From Sphaerotilus hippei (GTDB lineage Bacteria > Pseudomonadota > Gammaproteobacteria > Burkholderiales > Burkholderiaceae_C): 64,000 nucleotides of DNA. Positions 51,441-59,829 of this stretch are shown here, in pieces; within the stretch, counting starts at the first letter, position 1; every line of letters starts with the position of its first letter. The stretch lies in NCBI RefSeq assembly GCF_003201595.1, contig NZ_QJJS01000004.1, positions 1-64,000 on the forward strand. The letters run 5' to 3'. The position numbers were made by a program, and so were the translations under genes. The notes beneath the pieces are model-generated. The model searched no databases. It saw nothing but the letters and a program-made list of their open reading frames with translations, and was not told where the DNA came from.

Positions 51441-52841
51441 ATGCCCTTCAGCCACTGGATCCACCGCCTCAGGAGCAGCCAGCTGCCCGCCTACCAGCTC
51501 ATCCCGGAGCTGATCGCCGAGGATCTGCAGCAGGGCCGGCTGGCGCCGCGCGAGCGCCTGCCGCCGCTGCGCCAGCTCGCCACCACGCTGCAGCTGAACT
51601 ACACCACCGTCGTGCGAGGTTTTGCTCAGGCGCGCGAGCGGGGCCTGATCGCCTCGCGCCCGGGGATGGGCTCCTATGTGCGCGGCTCCTTCATCGGCCT
51701 GCCGCTGCGGGCGGGCACCGGCGCCGAGATGACGATGAACCTGCCGCCGGAGATCGAGGACCACCCGGCGATGCAGCGGCTGCAGGAGCGGGCCGCGGCG
51801 GTCATCTCCGGCACGCCGCTGCACGACCTGATGCGCTACCAGGACTTCGGCGGCACGGCCCGCGACCGCAGCCTGGCGGCGCAGTGGCTGGCGCAATGGG
51901 TGCCCGAGGCCACGCCGGAGCGGGTGCTGGTCGCCCCCGGCATCCACGGCGTGCTGCTGGCCCTGACCTCGCTGCTGGTGCGCCCCGGCCAGAGCCTGTG
52001 CGTCGAGTCGATGGTCTACCCCGGCATGAAGGCGATCGCCGCCCAGCTGGGCGTGCAGCTGCACCCGCTGGCCATGGACGAGCAGGGTCTGCTGCCCGAC
52101 GAGTTCGAGGCCGCCTGCCGCAGCACGCCGGTCGCCGCCCTCTACCTGTGCCCCAACCTGCACAACCCGACCACCGCCACGCTGCCGATGCGCCGCCGCG
52201 AGCAGATCGCCGACATCGCGCTGCGCTACAGCATCCCGCTGATCGAGGACGACGCCTACGGCATGCTGCCCGCGGCCATCCCGCCGACGCTGGCCGACTA
52301 CGCGCCCGGACTGACCTACTACATCAGCGGCCTGTCGAAATGGCTGGGCGCGGGGGTGCGCACCGCCCAGGTGCTGGCGCCCAGCACGGCGGCCCACCAG
52401 CGCCTGGCCGGGGCGCTGCGGGCGACCACGGTGATGGCCTCGCCCTTCATCAACGCGGTGGTGGCCGAATGGCTCGAGCAGGGCCAGGCCGGCGAGGTGC
52501 TGGCGGCCGTGCGGGCGGAATGCGGCTGGCGCAGCACGCTGATGCGCGAGCGGCTGGGGCGGCATGGCGTGCGCACCCAGCCCAACGGCTTCCACGCCTG
52601 GCTGCCGCTGGCCGTGCCCGACGACGGCCGCTGCGTGGCCAGCGACATGGCCGGGGCGCTGCGCACGCTGGGGGTCGCGGCGGTGGCGGGCAGCGCCTTC
52701 TCGACCGATCGACAGCCGCCGGAGGGGCTGCGCCTGTGCCTGGGCGGCGCGCTCACCCGCAACGACTGCGGCCGGGCGCTGCAGGCGGTCGAGGACGCGA
52801 TCGAGCGCTGCCGGACCGGCCCGTCGTCAGCGGCGGGCTGA
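51441..52841 (+). CDS. MocR-type GntR/aminotransferase-like regulator
   Basis: A 466-residue regulator: a GntR winged helix (about 12-75, APRERLPPLRQLATTLQLNYTTV region) fused to a fold-type I aminotransferase domain. The PLP lysine is in SGLSKWLGAGVR, with NLHNPTTATLP and LIEDDAYGML as cofactor-site segments. It is divergent from the Nit1C operon with repeats between, so it is the best candidate for its regulator. The frame stays open far upstream, but MPFSHWIHRL is the family-typical start. Its end overlaps the convergent hemerythrin gene by 15 bases. Confidence 0.86.
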   Translation: MPFSHWIHRLRSSQLPAYQLIPELIAEDLQQGRLAPRERLPPLRQLATTLQLNYTTVVRGFAQARERGLIASRPGMGSYVRGSFIGLPLRAGTGAEMTMNLPPEIEDHPAMQRLQERAAAVISGTPLHDLMRYQDFGGTARDRSLAAQWLAQWVPEATPERVLVAPGIHGVLLALTSLLVRPGQSLCVESMVYPGMKAIAAQLGVQLHPLAMDEQGLLPDEFEAACRSTPVAALYLCPNLHNPTTATLPMRRREQIADIALRYSIPLIEDDAYGMLPAAIPPTLADYAPGLTYYISGLSKWLGAGVRTAQVLAPSTAAHQRLAGALRATTVMASPFINAVVAEWLEQGQAGEVLAAVRAECGWRSTLMRERLGRHGVRTQPNGFHAWLPLAVPDDGRCVASDMAGALRTLGVAAVAGSAFSTDRQPPEGLRLCLGGALTRNDCGRALQAVEDAIERCRTGPSSAAG

Positions 52842-53249
52842 GGCCTGGGCGGCCCGCTCGGCGATCAGGCGCTGCAGCGACTTGTCGGCCCGCCGGATGT
52901 GCAGCGACAGCCAGTCGCGCAGCAGCGTCGACAGCCGGGACGCGGTGGTGATGCGCCCGGCGGCGTACTGCGCCTGCAGCTCGAGCAGGCGGGCGACGAA
53001 CGCCGCATGGCCACGCAGGTGGCGTTCGAGGTCGGGAAAGCCCAGCGCCTGCATGATCTGCTCCTCGCGCTGGAGGTGCTCGCGCGTGCTCGCGACGAGC
53101 GCCTCCAGCAGCCCGGCCACGACCGACTGGCCCTCGCCCTGGCTGGTGGCGCCGTGCAGCGTGTTGAGCTGCTCGATCAGGCGCTGGTGGTCGGCGTCGA
53201 TCACGCCGTGGTCGATGGCCATGTCGTCGGCCCAGAGGAAATAAGCCAT
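52827..53249 (-). CDS. Bacteriohemerythrin
   Basis: A 140-residue di-iron O2-binding protein. The ligand pattern is complete: H in MAIDHGVIDADHQ, HxxxE in REHLQREEQ, HxxxH in LERHLRGHAAF and HxxxxD in SLHIRRADKSL. It should bind oxygen reversibly and may store, sense or deliver it. The gene starts 34 bases after a chemoreceptor gene on the same strand, suggesting a shared transcript and a role in oxygen-related taxis (inference). Confidence 0.9.
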   Translation of the reverse strand: MAYFLWADDMAIDHGVIDADHQRLIEQLNTLHGATSQGEGQSVVAGLLEALVASTREHLQREEQIMQALGFPDLERHLRGHAAFVARLLELQAQYAAGRITTASRLSTLLRDWLSLHIRRADKSLQRLIAERAAQASARR

Positions 53250-53283
53250 GGGGTTCACACGCTCCTGAAACGAGGGCGGTGGC

Positions 53284-54858
53284 TCAGGCCGGGGCCAGCG
53301 CCAGGCCGCGGCCCGACTCCAGCCGGAAGGCGCTGACCACCTGCACCAGCAGGCGGGCCTGGCCGGCCAGCGACTCGGCCGCCGCGGCCGACTCCTCGAC
53401 CAGCGCCGCATTGCCCTGCGTGACCTGGTCCATCTGGCCCATGGCCTGGTTGATCTGGTCGAGCCCGGCCGACTGCTCCTCGCTGGCCTGGCTCATCTCG
53501 CCCATGATGTCGGCCACCCGGCGCACGCTCACCACGATCTGGTCCATCGTGCTGCCGGCCTGCTCCACCAGCTTGCAGCCCTGGCTGACGTTGGCCACCG
53601 ACTCGCCGATCAGCGCCTTGATCTGCCGCGACGCATCGGCCGAGCGGCCCGCCAGCGTGCGCACCTCGCCGGCCACCACCGCGAAGCCGCGGCCCTGCTC
53701 GCCGGCACGGGCGGCTTCCACCGCCGCGTTCAGGGCCAGCAGATTGGTCTGGAAGGCGATGCCGTCGATGACCCCGATGATGTCGGCGATGCGCCGGGAC
53801 GACAGGTCGATCGCCTCCATCGTGTCCACCACCTTCGCCACCACGGCCCCGCCCTGGACGGCCACCTCGGCGGCGGCCTCGGCCAGCGCGTTGGCGTGGC
53901 GGCCGCTCTCGAAGTTGGCCTTGACCGTGTCGGCCAGCTCGTGCAGCGAGGCGGCGGTCTGCTCCAGCGCCGCGGCCTGCTCCTCGGTGCGCTGCGACAG
54001 GTCCTGGTTGCCCGCGGCGATCTGGCCGGTGGCCGTGGAGATGGCCATCGAGCCGTTCTGCACCTCGCCGACGATCTTCACCAGGCTGCCGTTCATGTCG
54101 CGCAGCGCGGTGAGCAGCTGGCCGGTCTCGTTGTCCGTGTGCACCTCGATGCGGCTGCTCAGGTCGCCCGAGGCCACCGTGCGCGCCACCGACACCGCGC
54201 GCTGCATCGGCCGGGTCACCGAACGCGTGATCCAGATCGCCATGCCCGCTCCGCACAGGGTCGCCACGACCGCCAGCACGACCATCAGCCGGTGGGCCGA
54301 GGTGATCTCGTCCTGGATCTGCGCCGAGCGCTGCATCACGATCTGCTTCTGGAAGTCGCTCAGCGCGCTGATGGTGGCCTGCAGCGCATCGATGGCCGGC
54401 AGCGTCTGGCGGTTCATCAGCTCGATGGCCTCGTCGCGGCGGCCTTCGCCCACCAGCGCCGCCACCCGCGAGAAGGACTCGACGTAACGCGCGCGGGCCT
54501 GCTGCAGGGCCACCAGCAGCGTGCGCCCCTGCGGCAGGTAGACCAGCCGGTCCAGCGTCTGGAGGGCCTGGTCGACCGTGCGCCGGTTCTCGGCGATGTG
54601 GTCGCGGATGCGGGCCTGCTGCTGCGGATCGGCCGCGATCAGCAGCTCCATCGTGCGCCGCGCGTTGGCGCGGGCGGTGGTGTCGACCACATGGGCGGCC
54701 TCGGCCTTGACCCATTCCTTGTCGATCAGGCTCTGGTTGGCCTGCTGCAGGCTGGAGAAACGCACGATGGCGATGCCCACGGCCAGCACCATCATGGCCA
54801 GGACCAGGGCGAATCCGACGCCCAGGCGGGTGCCGATGCGGGTATCTGCGAACTTCAT
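53284..54858 (-). CDS. Methyl-accepting chemotaxis protein (paired with hemerythrin)
   Basis: A 524-residue chemoreceptor. Membrane helices at about 12-32 and 190-212 enclose a four-helix-bundle (4HB_MCP) sensor of about 155 residues; HAMP and the signalling domain with the [18 protein letters not shown] tip follow. The start MKFADTRIGTRLGVGFALVL is typical and has AGGAG upstream. The open frame continues upstream into the region of the next gene, but that is not coding. The ligand is unknown; the co-oriented hemerythrin gene hints at oxygen. Confidence 0.9.
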   Translation of the reverse strand: MKFADTRIGTRLGVGFALVLAMMVLAVGIAIVRFSSLQQANQSLIDKEWVKAEAAHVVDTTARANARRTMELLIAADPQQQARIRDHIAENRRTVDQALQTLDRLVYLPQGRTLLVALQQARARYVESFSRVAALVGEGRRDEAIELMNRQTLPAIDALQATISALSDFQKQIVMQRSAQIQDEITSAHRLMVVLAVVATLCGAGMAIWITRSVTRPMQRAVSVARTVASGDLSSRIEVHTDNETGQLLTALRDMNGSLVKIVGEVQNGSMAISTATGQIAAGNQDLSQRTEEQAAALEQTAASLHELADTVKANFESGRHANALAEAAAEVAVQGGAVVAKVVDTMEAIDLSSRRIADIIGVIDGIAFQTNLLALNAAVEAARAGEQGRGFAVVAGEVRTLAGRSADASRQIKALIGESVANVSQGCKLVEQAGSTMDQIVVSVRRVADIMGEMSQASEEQSAGLDQINQAMGQMDQVTQGNAALVEESAAAAESLAGQARLLVQVVSAFRLESGRGLALAPA

Positions 54859-55004
54859 GACACGGCGCTCCTGTCGTGCGGGGAGGAAAAGACTCATGCC
54901 CCGGGACTTCGACACCGCCGTCCGGGCCTTGAGCCCCTTCGAGCACCGCGCAGCGGGTTCCGATCGTATTCTTGATCTGGAACAAGCCTGCCGACCCGCC
55001 TCGG

Positions 55005-56444
55005 TCAAGGCGCCGCGGCCATCGCCTCGTGCGCCAGCTCGCCCAGCTGGCGCAGCGCCGACTCGAAGCGGGGATCGTCGGGGTGGCCGACGTTCAGGCG
55101 CAGGTGGTGGGTGAAGCGCCGGTCGGCGGAAAACAGCACGCCCGGGGCGGTGCTGATGGAACGCGCCATGGCCTGGCGGTGCAGCTGCAGCGCGTCGACG
55201 CCGGCGGGCAGCTCCAGCCACAGGAAATAGCCGCCGGCCGGCCGGGTCACGCGGGTGCCGGCCGGGAAATGCCGCTCGATCAGGCGCAGCGCACGCTGCT
55301 GCTGCACCGCCAGGGCCTCGCGCAGGCGGCGCAGGTGGCGGTCGTAGCCGCCCTGGGCGAGGTAGTCGGCGATGGCCAGCTGCGGGGGCAGCGAGGTGGC
55401 CAGCGAGGTCATCGTCTTCAGCCGCTGCACGACCGGCGCGAAACGCCCGGCGGCGGCCCAGCCGACCCGGTAGCCCGGGGCCAGACTCTTCGAGAACGAC
55501 GCGCAGTGCAGCACCAGGCCGGCCCGGTCGAAGGCCTTGGCCGGCGGCGGGCGGCGGGTGCCGCTGTAGAGCTCGCCGTAGACGTCGTCCTCGATCAGCG
55601 GGATGGCGCGCCGGGCCAGCCGCTCGACCAGCGCCTGCTTGCGGGCGACCGGCATCAGCGCCCCCAGCGGATTCTGGAAGCTGGGCATGAACCAGCAGGC
55701 GGCCACCGGCTGGCGGTCGAGCAGGGCCTCCAGCGCTTCCAGATCGACCCCGTCGCGCGGATCGGTCTGCACCTCGACCGCCCGCAGGTCCAGCCGCTCG
55801 AGCGCCTGCAGCGCGGCGTAGAAGGTGGGGGACTCGACCACCACCACGTCGCCCGGCCGGGTCACGGCCTGCAGGCACAGGTTCAGCGCCTCCATCGCGC
55901 CGTTGGTGATGACCAGCTCGTCGTCGGCCAGCGGCACGCCCTGCAGCGTGCAGCGGTGGCGCAGCGCCTGGCGCAGCTGGCTCTCGCCCACGGTCAGCGC
56001 GCCGGTGATCTGGGCCGGCTTGAGCCGGCGCATCGCCCGCGCGCCCGACCGCGCCAGCGCCTCGAAGGGGAACAGGTGCGGCGCCGGGAAGGCCGAGCCC
56101 AGCGGCACGACGTCGGCGTCGCGGGTCGAGCCCAGCAGCTCGAACACCAGCTCGCTGACGGCCACCGGCGTGGCGTCGTGGCGAGGCTCGGCCGCCCGTG
56201 GTGCCGCGCGTGCGGCAGGCCGGTCGGCGCGCACGAAAAACCCCGAGCGGGCACGGGCCTCGATCAGCCCGTCGGACTCCAGCTGGCCGTAGGCCTGGAA
56301 CACCGTCGACGGGCTGATGCCCCGCTGGCGGCAGGTCTGGCGCACCGACGGCAGGCGCTCGCCCGCCCGCAGCACGCCGTCACGGATGCCGTCGGCCAGC
56401 TCCTCGGCCAGCTGTTCGTAGAGGGTCGGGGCCGCGGCGCTCAT
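55005..56444 (-). CDS. MocR/PdxR-type GntR-aminotransferase regulator
   Basis: A 479-residue regulator. The GntR winged helix (about 8-73) contains GERLPSVRQTCRQRGISPSTV. An alanine/arginine-rich linker leads to an aminotransferase domain with ITNGAMEALNLCL, the PLP lysine in CASFSKSLAPGYRVGW and LIEDDVYGELYSG. It is a different subgroup from the regulator at 51441. It is divergent from a half-length acyl-CoA-dehydrogenase-like gene, with inverted ATCTG/CAGAT elements between, so that gene is its probable target. Confidence 0.88.
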   Translation of the reverse strand: MSAAAPTLYEQLAEELADGIRDGVLRAGERLPSVRQTCRQRGISPSTVFQAYGQLESDGLIEARARSGFFVRADRPAARAAPRAAEPRHDATPVAVSELVFELLGSTRDADVVPLGSAFPAPHLFPFEALARSGARAMRRLKPAQITGALTVGESQLRQALRHRCTLQGVPLADDELVITNGAMEALNLCLQAVTRPGDVVVVESPTFYAALQALERLDLRAVEVQTDPRDGVDLEALEALLDRQPVAACWFMPSFQNPLGALMPVARKQALVERLARRAIPLIEDDVYGELYSGTRRPPPAKAFDRAGLVLHCASFSKSLAPGYRVGWAAAGRFAPVVQRLKTMTSLATSLPPQLAIADYLAQGGYDRHLRRLREALAVQQQRALRLIERHFPAGTRVTRPAGGYFLWLELPAGVDALQLHRQAMARSISTAPGVLFSADRRFTHHLRLNVGHPDDPRFESALRQLGELAHEAMAAAP

Positions 56445-56448
56445 CGCT

Positions 56449-56497
56449 CATCTGATCCGGTCGATTTTCAATGTATCTGCATCTTACAGATCAGATG
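56449..56497. promoter_or_regulatory. Inverted repeats between mocR2 and the acyl-CoA-dehydrogenase-like gene
   Basis: CATCTGATC (56449-56457) and GATCAGATG (56489-56497) are exact reverse complements, centred 40 bases apart. A third element, ATCTG-N7-CAGAT (56475-56491), overlaps the second arm. The stretch is AT-richer than its surroundings and covers the start region of the regulator, as expected of a MocR operator. Confidence 0.5.
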
Positions 56498-56518
56498 CCC
56501 GCTGGGCACCATCAGCGC

Positions 56519-57190
56519 ATGTCCACGCCCGCCGCCTCATCGACCGCCCGCTCCCCGGCCACCGCCGGGCTCGACACCCTGCGCCGGGTCGTCGACTCGG
56601 GGCTGCTGCGCTGCGCCGTGCCGGCGGCGCTGGGCGGTGCGGGCACGCTGCAGGACCTGGCCGAGGGCGCCGCCGCCCTGGGTCGGCGCTCGCCGGCCGC
56701 GGCCCGGGTGCTGCGCGCGCAGCGCCTGGCGATCGAGGCGCTGGTGCGCTCGCCCAACATCGGCCTGCGGGAGCACCGGCTGGGCGACCTGCTCAGCGGC
56801 GAACACGCCGGCACGCTGCCGGCCTCGCTGAGCGGGCCGGCGCTGCAGGGCACCGACACCGGCCGCGGCTGGCTGCTGCACGGCACGCTGGCCGGGGTCG
56901 CCAACCTGCAGTGGATCGGCTGGTCGGTGGTCACGCCGGTGCGGCTGGGCGATGAGCCGCCGGTCTGGGTGCTGCTGGGCAGCGAGGACAGCGGCCTGCG
57001 CCTGGAGCCCGACCGCAGCGCGCCGCCGGACAGCCGCACCGCGGCGCTGCACGTCGACCGGGTGCACTGGCGCGAGGACGAATGGCTGGCCGGCCCGGAC
57101 CTGCCGCAGCAGCTGCAGGCCGTGGCCGACGCGCTGTCCGGCGGCCTGCGCCACGACGCCCGGCGCGGCCGCACGACCGCCTCACCCTGA
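56519..57190 (+). CDS. Half-length acyl-CoA-dehydrogenase-like protein
   Basis: A 223-residue protein resembling the N-terminal and middle domains of acyl-CoA dehydrogenases (CAVPAALGGAG, then a beta-rich part with GRGWLLHGTLAGVANLQWIGW). The C-terminal helical domain with the catalytic glutamate is absent; the frame ends at a clean TGA followed by a strong hairpin. It is either a truncated gene or a member of a short, non-dehydrogenase subgroup. Its place divergent from a MocR regulator suggests a working unit. I cannot name a substrate. Confidence 0.6.
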   Translation: MSTPAASSTARSPATAGLDTLRRVVDSGLLRCAVPAALGGAGTLQDLAEGAAALGRRSPAAARVLRAQRLAIEALVRSPNIGLREHRLGDLLSGEHAGTLPASLSGPALQGTDTGRGWLLHGTLAGVANLQWIGWSVVTPVRLGDEPPVWVLLGSEDSGLRLEPDRSAPPDSRTAALHVDRVHWREDEWLAGPDLPQQLQAVADALSGGLRHDARRGRTTASP

Positions 57191-57203
57191 GATCTCCGGC
57201 CTG

Positions 57204-57239
57204 GCGGGTTCGGCCCTTCGGGTGCCTCGCCGAACCCGC
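57204..57239 (+). terminator. Hairpin after the acyl-CoA-dehydrogenase-like gene
   Basis: GCGGGTTCGGC (57204-57214) and GCCGAACCCGC (57229-57239) pair perfectly over 11 bp with a 14-base loop, 13 bases after the stop codon. No T-run follows. The length of the stem makes chance pairing unlikely. Confidence 0.55.
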
Positions 57240-57337
57240 GGCCCGCACGCCCCGCCACGAGGCACCTGCCGCACCTGACACACCCCAGCCTGCTGCCGCG
57301 GCGCCTGTTGCGCCGCCCCCCCACGAACGGCCCTGCC

Positions 57338-58753
57338 ATGTCCCAGCCCCATCGCGTCATTCCCCTCGTTCCCGACCGCTCCGCAACCGACGGCAAGATC
57401 CACGCGCGGGCGGTCACCGGCCTGCACACCCGCTGGCGGTGGGCGATGGTCTGGATCACCCAGCTGGTGTTCTACGGCCTGCCTTGGCTGACGCTGGACG
57501 GCCACCAGGCCGTGCTCTTCGACCTGGAGCACGAACGTTTCCACCTCTTCGGCGCGGTGCTCTACCCGCAGGACCTGATCTACCTGACCGGGCTGCTGGT
57601 CATCAGCGCGCTGCTGCTGTTCTTCGCGACCACGGTGGCCGGACGGGTGTGGTGCGGCTTCAGCTGCCCGCAGACGGTCTACACCGAGCTGTTCATGTGG
57701 ATCGAGCACCGCTGCGAGGGCGACCGCAGGGCCCGGCAGCGGCTCGACCAGAGCCCCTGGAACGCCGACAAGCTGCTGCGCCGCGGAGGCAAGCACCTGG
57801 CCTGGGGCACGCTCAGCCTGTGGACCGGCTTCACGCTGGTGGGCTACTTCACGCCGATCCACAGCCTGGCGCTGGCGGTGCCGGCGGCCACGCTGGGCCC
57901 CTGGGAAGGGTTCTGGACGCTGTTCTACGGCCTGGCCACCTATGGCAACGCCGGTTTCCTGCGCGAGAAGGTCTGCCAGCACATGTGCCCCTACGGCCGC
58001 TTCCAGGGCTCGATGCTGGACCGCGACACCCTGATCGTGGCCTACGACCACCTGCGCGGCGAGCCCCGCGGGGCCCGCGCCCGCGGCAGCGATGCGGCCG
58101 CCCGGGGCCTGGGCGCCTGCGTGGACTGCACGCTGTGCGTGCAGGTCTGCCCGGTGGGCATCGACATCCGCCAGGGCCTGCAGGCCGCCTGCATCAGCTG
58201 CGGCGTCTGCATCGACGCCTGCGATCCGGTGATGGACAAGCTCGGCGCGCCCCGCGGCCTGATCCGCTGGGCCACGCAGCGCGAGATGGCCGGCGAGCCG
58301 CAGGCGCGGCGATCGCTGCGGCAGCAGCTGGCCCGCCCGCGCGTGCTGATCTACGGCGGCCTGCTCGGGCTGGTCAGCCTCGCGCTGGTCGTCGGCCTGC
58401 TGCAGCGCCCGACGCTGCGCCTGAACGCGATGCGCGACCGCGGCGTGATGGCCCGCCAGGTCGAGGACGGCCGCATCGAGAACGTCTACCGGCTGCAGGC
58501 GATGAACGCCAGCGCCACCCCGCGTGAACTGCAGCTGCAGGTCCGCGGCCCGGACGGACTGGCGCTGGCCTCGGACACGCGCCTGCAGCTGGCCCCGGCC
58601 GAGGCACGGACCGTGAGCGTCACCGTGCAGCTCGAGGCCGGTCCCGCCCAGGCGCTGGCCGGGCAGATCGTGCCGATCCGCTTCGAGCTGCAGGACCTGG
58701 CCACCGGCACCGACACGGCCCTCGCGGACTCGACGCTGGTCGTGCCCCGCTGA
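57338..58753 (+). CDS. ccoG: Cytochrome c oxidase accessory protein CcoG (FixG/RdxA family)
   Basis: A 471-residue membrane ferredoxin, acting as cupric reductase in assembly of cbb3-type cytochrome oxidase. Membrane helices lie at about 40-60, 85-105, 160-185, 195-215 and 340-360. Two 4Fe-4S motifs (CVDCTLCVQVCPVGIDIRQG and CISCGVCIDACDP) follow the fourth helix. The C-terminal periplasmic Ig-like domain is present. It is usually beside ccoNOQP; here no cco genes flank it, so the oxidase genes must lie elsewhere. Confidence 0.94.
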   Translation: MSQPHRVIPLVPDRSATDGKIHARAVTGLHTRWRWAMVWITQLVFYGLPWLTLDGHQAVLFDLEHERFHLFGAVLYPQDLIYLTGLLVISALLLFFATTVAGRVWCGFSCPQTVYTELFMWIEHRCEGDRRARQRLDQSPWNADKLLRRGGKHLAWGTLSLWTGFTLVGYFTPIHSLALAVPAATLGPWEGFWTLFYGLATYGNAGFLREKVCQHMCPYGRFQGSMLDRDTLIVAYDHLRGEPRGARARGSDAAARGLGACVDCTLCVQVCPVGIDIRQGLQAACISCGVCIDACDPVMDKLGAPRGLIRWATQREMAGEPQARRSLRQQLARPRVLIYGGLLGLVSLALVVGLLQRPTLRLNAMRDRGVMARQVEDGRIENVYRLQAMNASATPRELQLQVRGPDGLALASDTRLQLAPAEARTVSVTVQLEAGPAQALAGQIVPIRFELQDLATGTDTALADSTLVVPR

Positions 58754-58756
58754 GCG

Positions 58757-58798
58757 CCACCCGCTGCCCGCCGCGGGTGGACCGGGGCCATGCCCCGG
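58757..58798 (+). terminator. Tandem hairpins after ccoG
   Basis: CCACCCGC/GCGGGTGG (58757-58780, 8-base loop) is followed directly by CCGGGGC-CAT-GCCCCGG (58782-58798). Both stems are perfect. They start 3 bases after the ccoG stop and precede the gntR promoter. There is no T-run, so termination strength is uncertain. Confidence 0.5.
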
Positions 58799-58837
58799 GG
58801 CCGGGGAGCATAGGCATCATGCGGGCTCGGTGATATG

Positions 58838-58852
58838 GTTGTCATACAGATT
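58838..58852. promoter_or_regulatory. GntR operator at its own gene
   Basis: GTTGTCATACAGATT matches the element before dctP (59753-59767, read on the minus strand) in 13 of 15 positions. Its core TTGTCATACAG is close to the TTGT-N3-ACAA pattern of FCD-type GntR proteins. It lies 31 bases upstream of the gntR start, so autoregulation is likely. Confidence 0.6.
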
Positions 58853-58882
58853 CCTGTACACCCACCTCACGCCCGCGCCCCC

Positions 58883-59704
58883 ATGGACACCCCGTTTCCC
58901 CTCGACCAGCTCCCGTCCCTGCGGGTGGGCGCCCGCCTCTCCGAACAACTCGCCGAGGCGCTGGTGGTCAGCATCCGGGACGGCCAGCTGCCCCCCGGCC
59001 AGCGCCTGCCCACCGAGAGTGCGCTGGCCACCCGCTTCGGCGTCAGCCGGACCGTGGTGCGCGAGGCGCTGTCCAGCCTCAAGACGCTGGGGCTGATCGA
59101 GTCGCGCCAGGGCTCGGGCGCCTTCGTCCGGCACAGCCCGGCGCCCGCGCTCGAGCAGCTGACGCTGGAGCCGGACGGCTCGATGGATGCGGTGATCCAG
59201 ATGGTCGAGGTGCGCCGGGCGCTCGAGGCGGAGTCCGCCGCGCTGGCGGCCGTGCGCCGCTCGGGCCAGGACCTGCAGCGCATCAAGACCACGCTGGCCC
59301 AGCTGGACCGGGCCGTCGCCGCCGGCGGTGACGGCGTGGCCGAGGACGTCGCCTTCCATGCCGCCATCGCCGCGGCCACGCGCAATCCTTTCCTGCTGTC
59401 GACGCTGGCCTACCTGAACCATTTCCTGCTGGACGCGACCCGTGTCACGCGCGCCAACGAAGCCACCCGCAGCGACCTCGAGCAGGAGGTGCGCCAGGAG
59501 CACGCGGCCATCGTCGCGGCCATCGAGGCCGGCGACAGCGTCGCTGCACGGCGGGCCGGCACGACCCACATGGTCAATGCCGCCGAGCGCATCGGCCGGG
59601 CCGATCCGGCGTTCTGGGCCCGCGAAGGCCTGAAGCTGGCCGACCTGCTGCGGGCCGAACTGGGCGCGCCCCAGGCGGCCCCCAGCCGCCCCCGCCGACG
59701 CTGA
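58883..59704 (+). CDS. GntR-family (FCD domain) regulator of the TRAP operon
   Basis: A 273-residue regulator. The winged helix (about 10-80) contains LPPGQRLPTESALATRFGVS and VREALSSLKTLGLI. The FCD effector domain (about 105-235) has likely metal/ligand residues in the DVAFHAAIAAATRN helix and HAAIVAAIEAGD. It stands directly upstream of dctPQM-ltnD-denD and shares an operator-like element with the dctP promoter, so it is probably the acid-sugar sensor. Expected ligand is a threonate/erythronate-type acid. Confidence 0.87.
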   Translation: MDTPFPLDQLPSLRVGARLSEQLAEALVVSIRDGQLPPGQRLPTESALATRFGVSRTVVREALSSLKTLGLIESRQGSGAFVRHSPAPALEQLTLEPDGSMDAVIQMVEVRRALEAESAALAAVRRSGQDLQRIKTTLAQLDRAVAAGGDGVAEDVAFHAAIAAATRNPFLLSTLAYLNHFLLDATRVTRANEATRSDLEQEVRQEHAAIVAAIEAGDSVAARRAGTTHMVNAAERIGRADPAFWAREGLKLADLLRAELGAPQAAPSRPRRR

Positions 59705-59749
59705 TGTAACCACGTAGAAACCCGGATTTCAGCGGATCGACCTCGACGC

Positions 59750-59767
59750 GATAATTTGTACGACAAC
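59750..59767. promoter_or_regulatory. dctP promoter with overlapping GntR operator
   Basis: GATAAT (59750-59755) is a -10-like element without a clear -35. The palindromic TTGTACGACAA (59756-59766) lies directly after it, over the expected start of transcription. Read on the minus strand, the 15-mer GTTGTCGTACAAATT resembles the gntR leader site. A bound repressor would block initiation. Confidence 0.62.
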
Positions 59768-59829
59768 ATGACCACGTGACAACAAGTCCGCGTGGCCATG
59801 GTCCGAATTCCAACGCCGAAGGAGACCCC

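Noticed and set aside
54859..55878. Upstream extension of the chemoreceptor frame at 53284-54858
   Set aside because: It overlaps the MocR gene in another frame and would place 340 unrelated residues before the first membrane helix.
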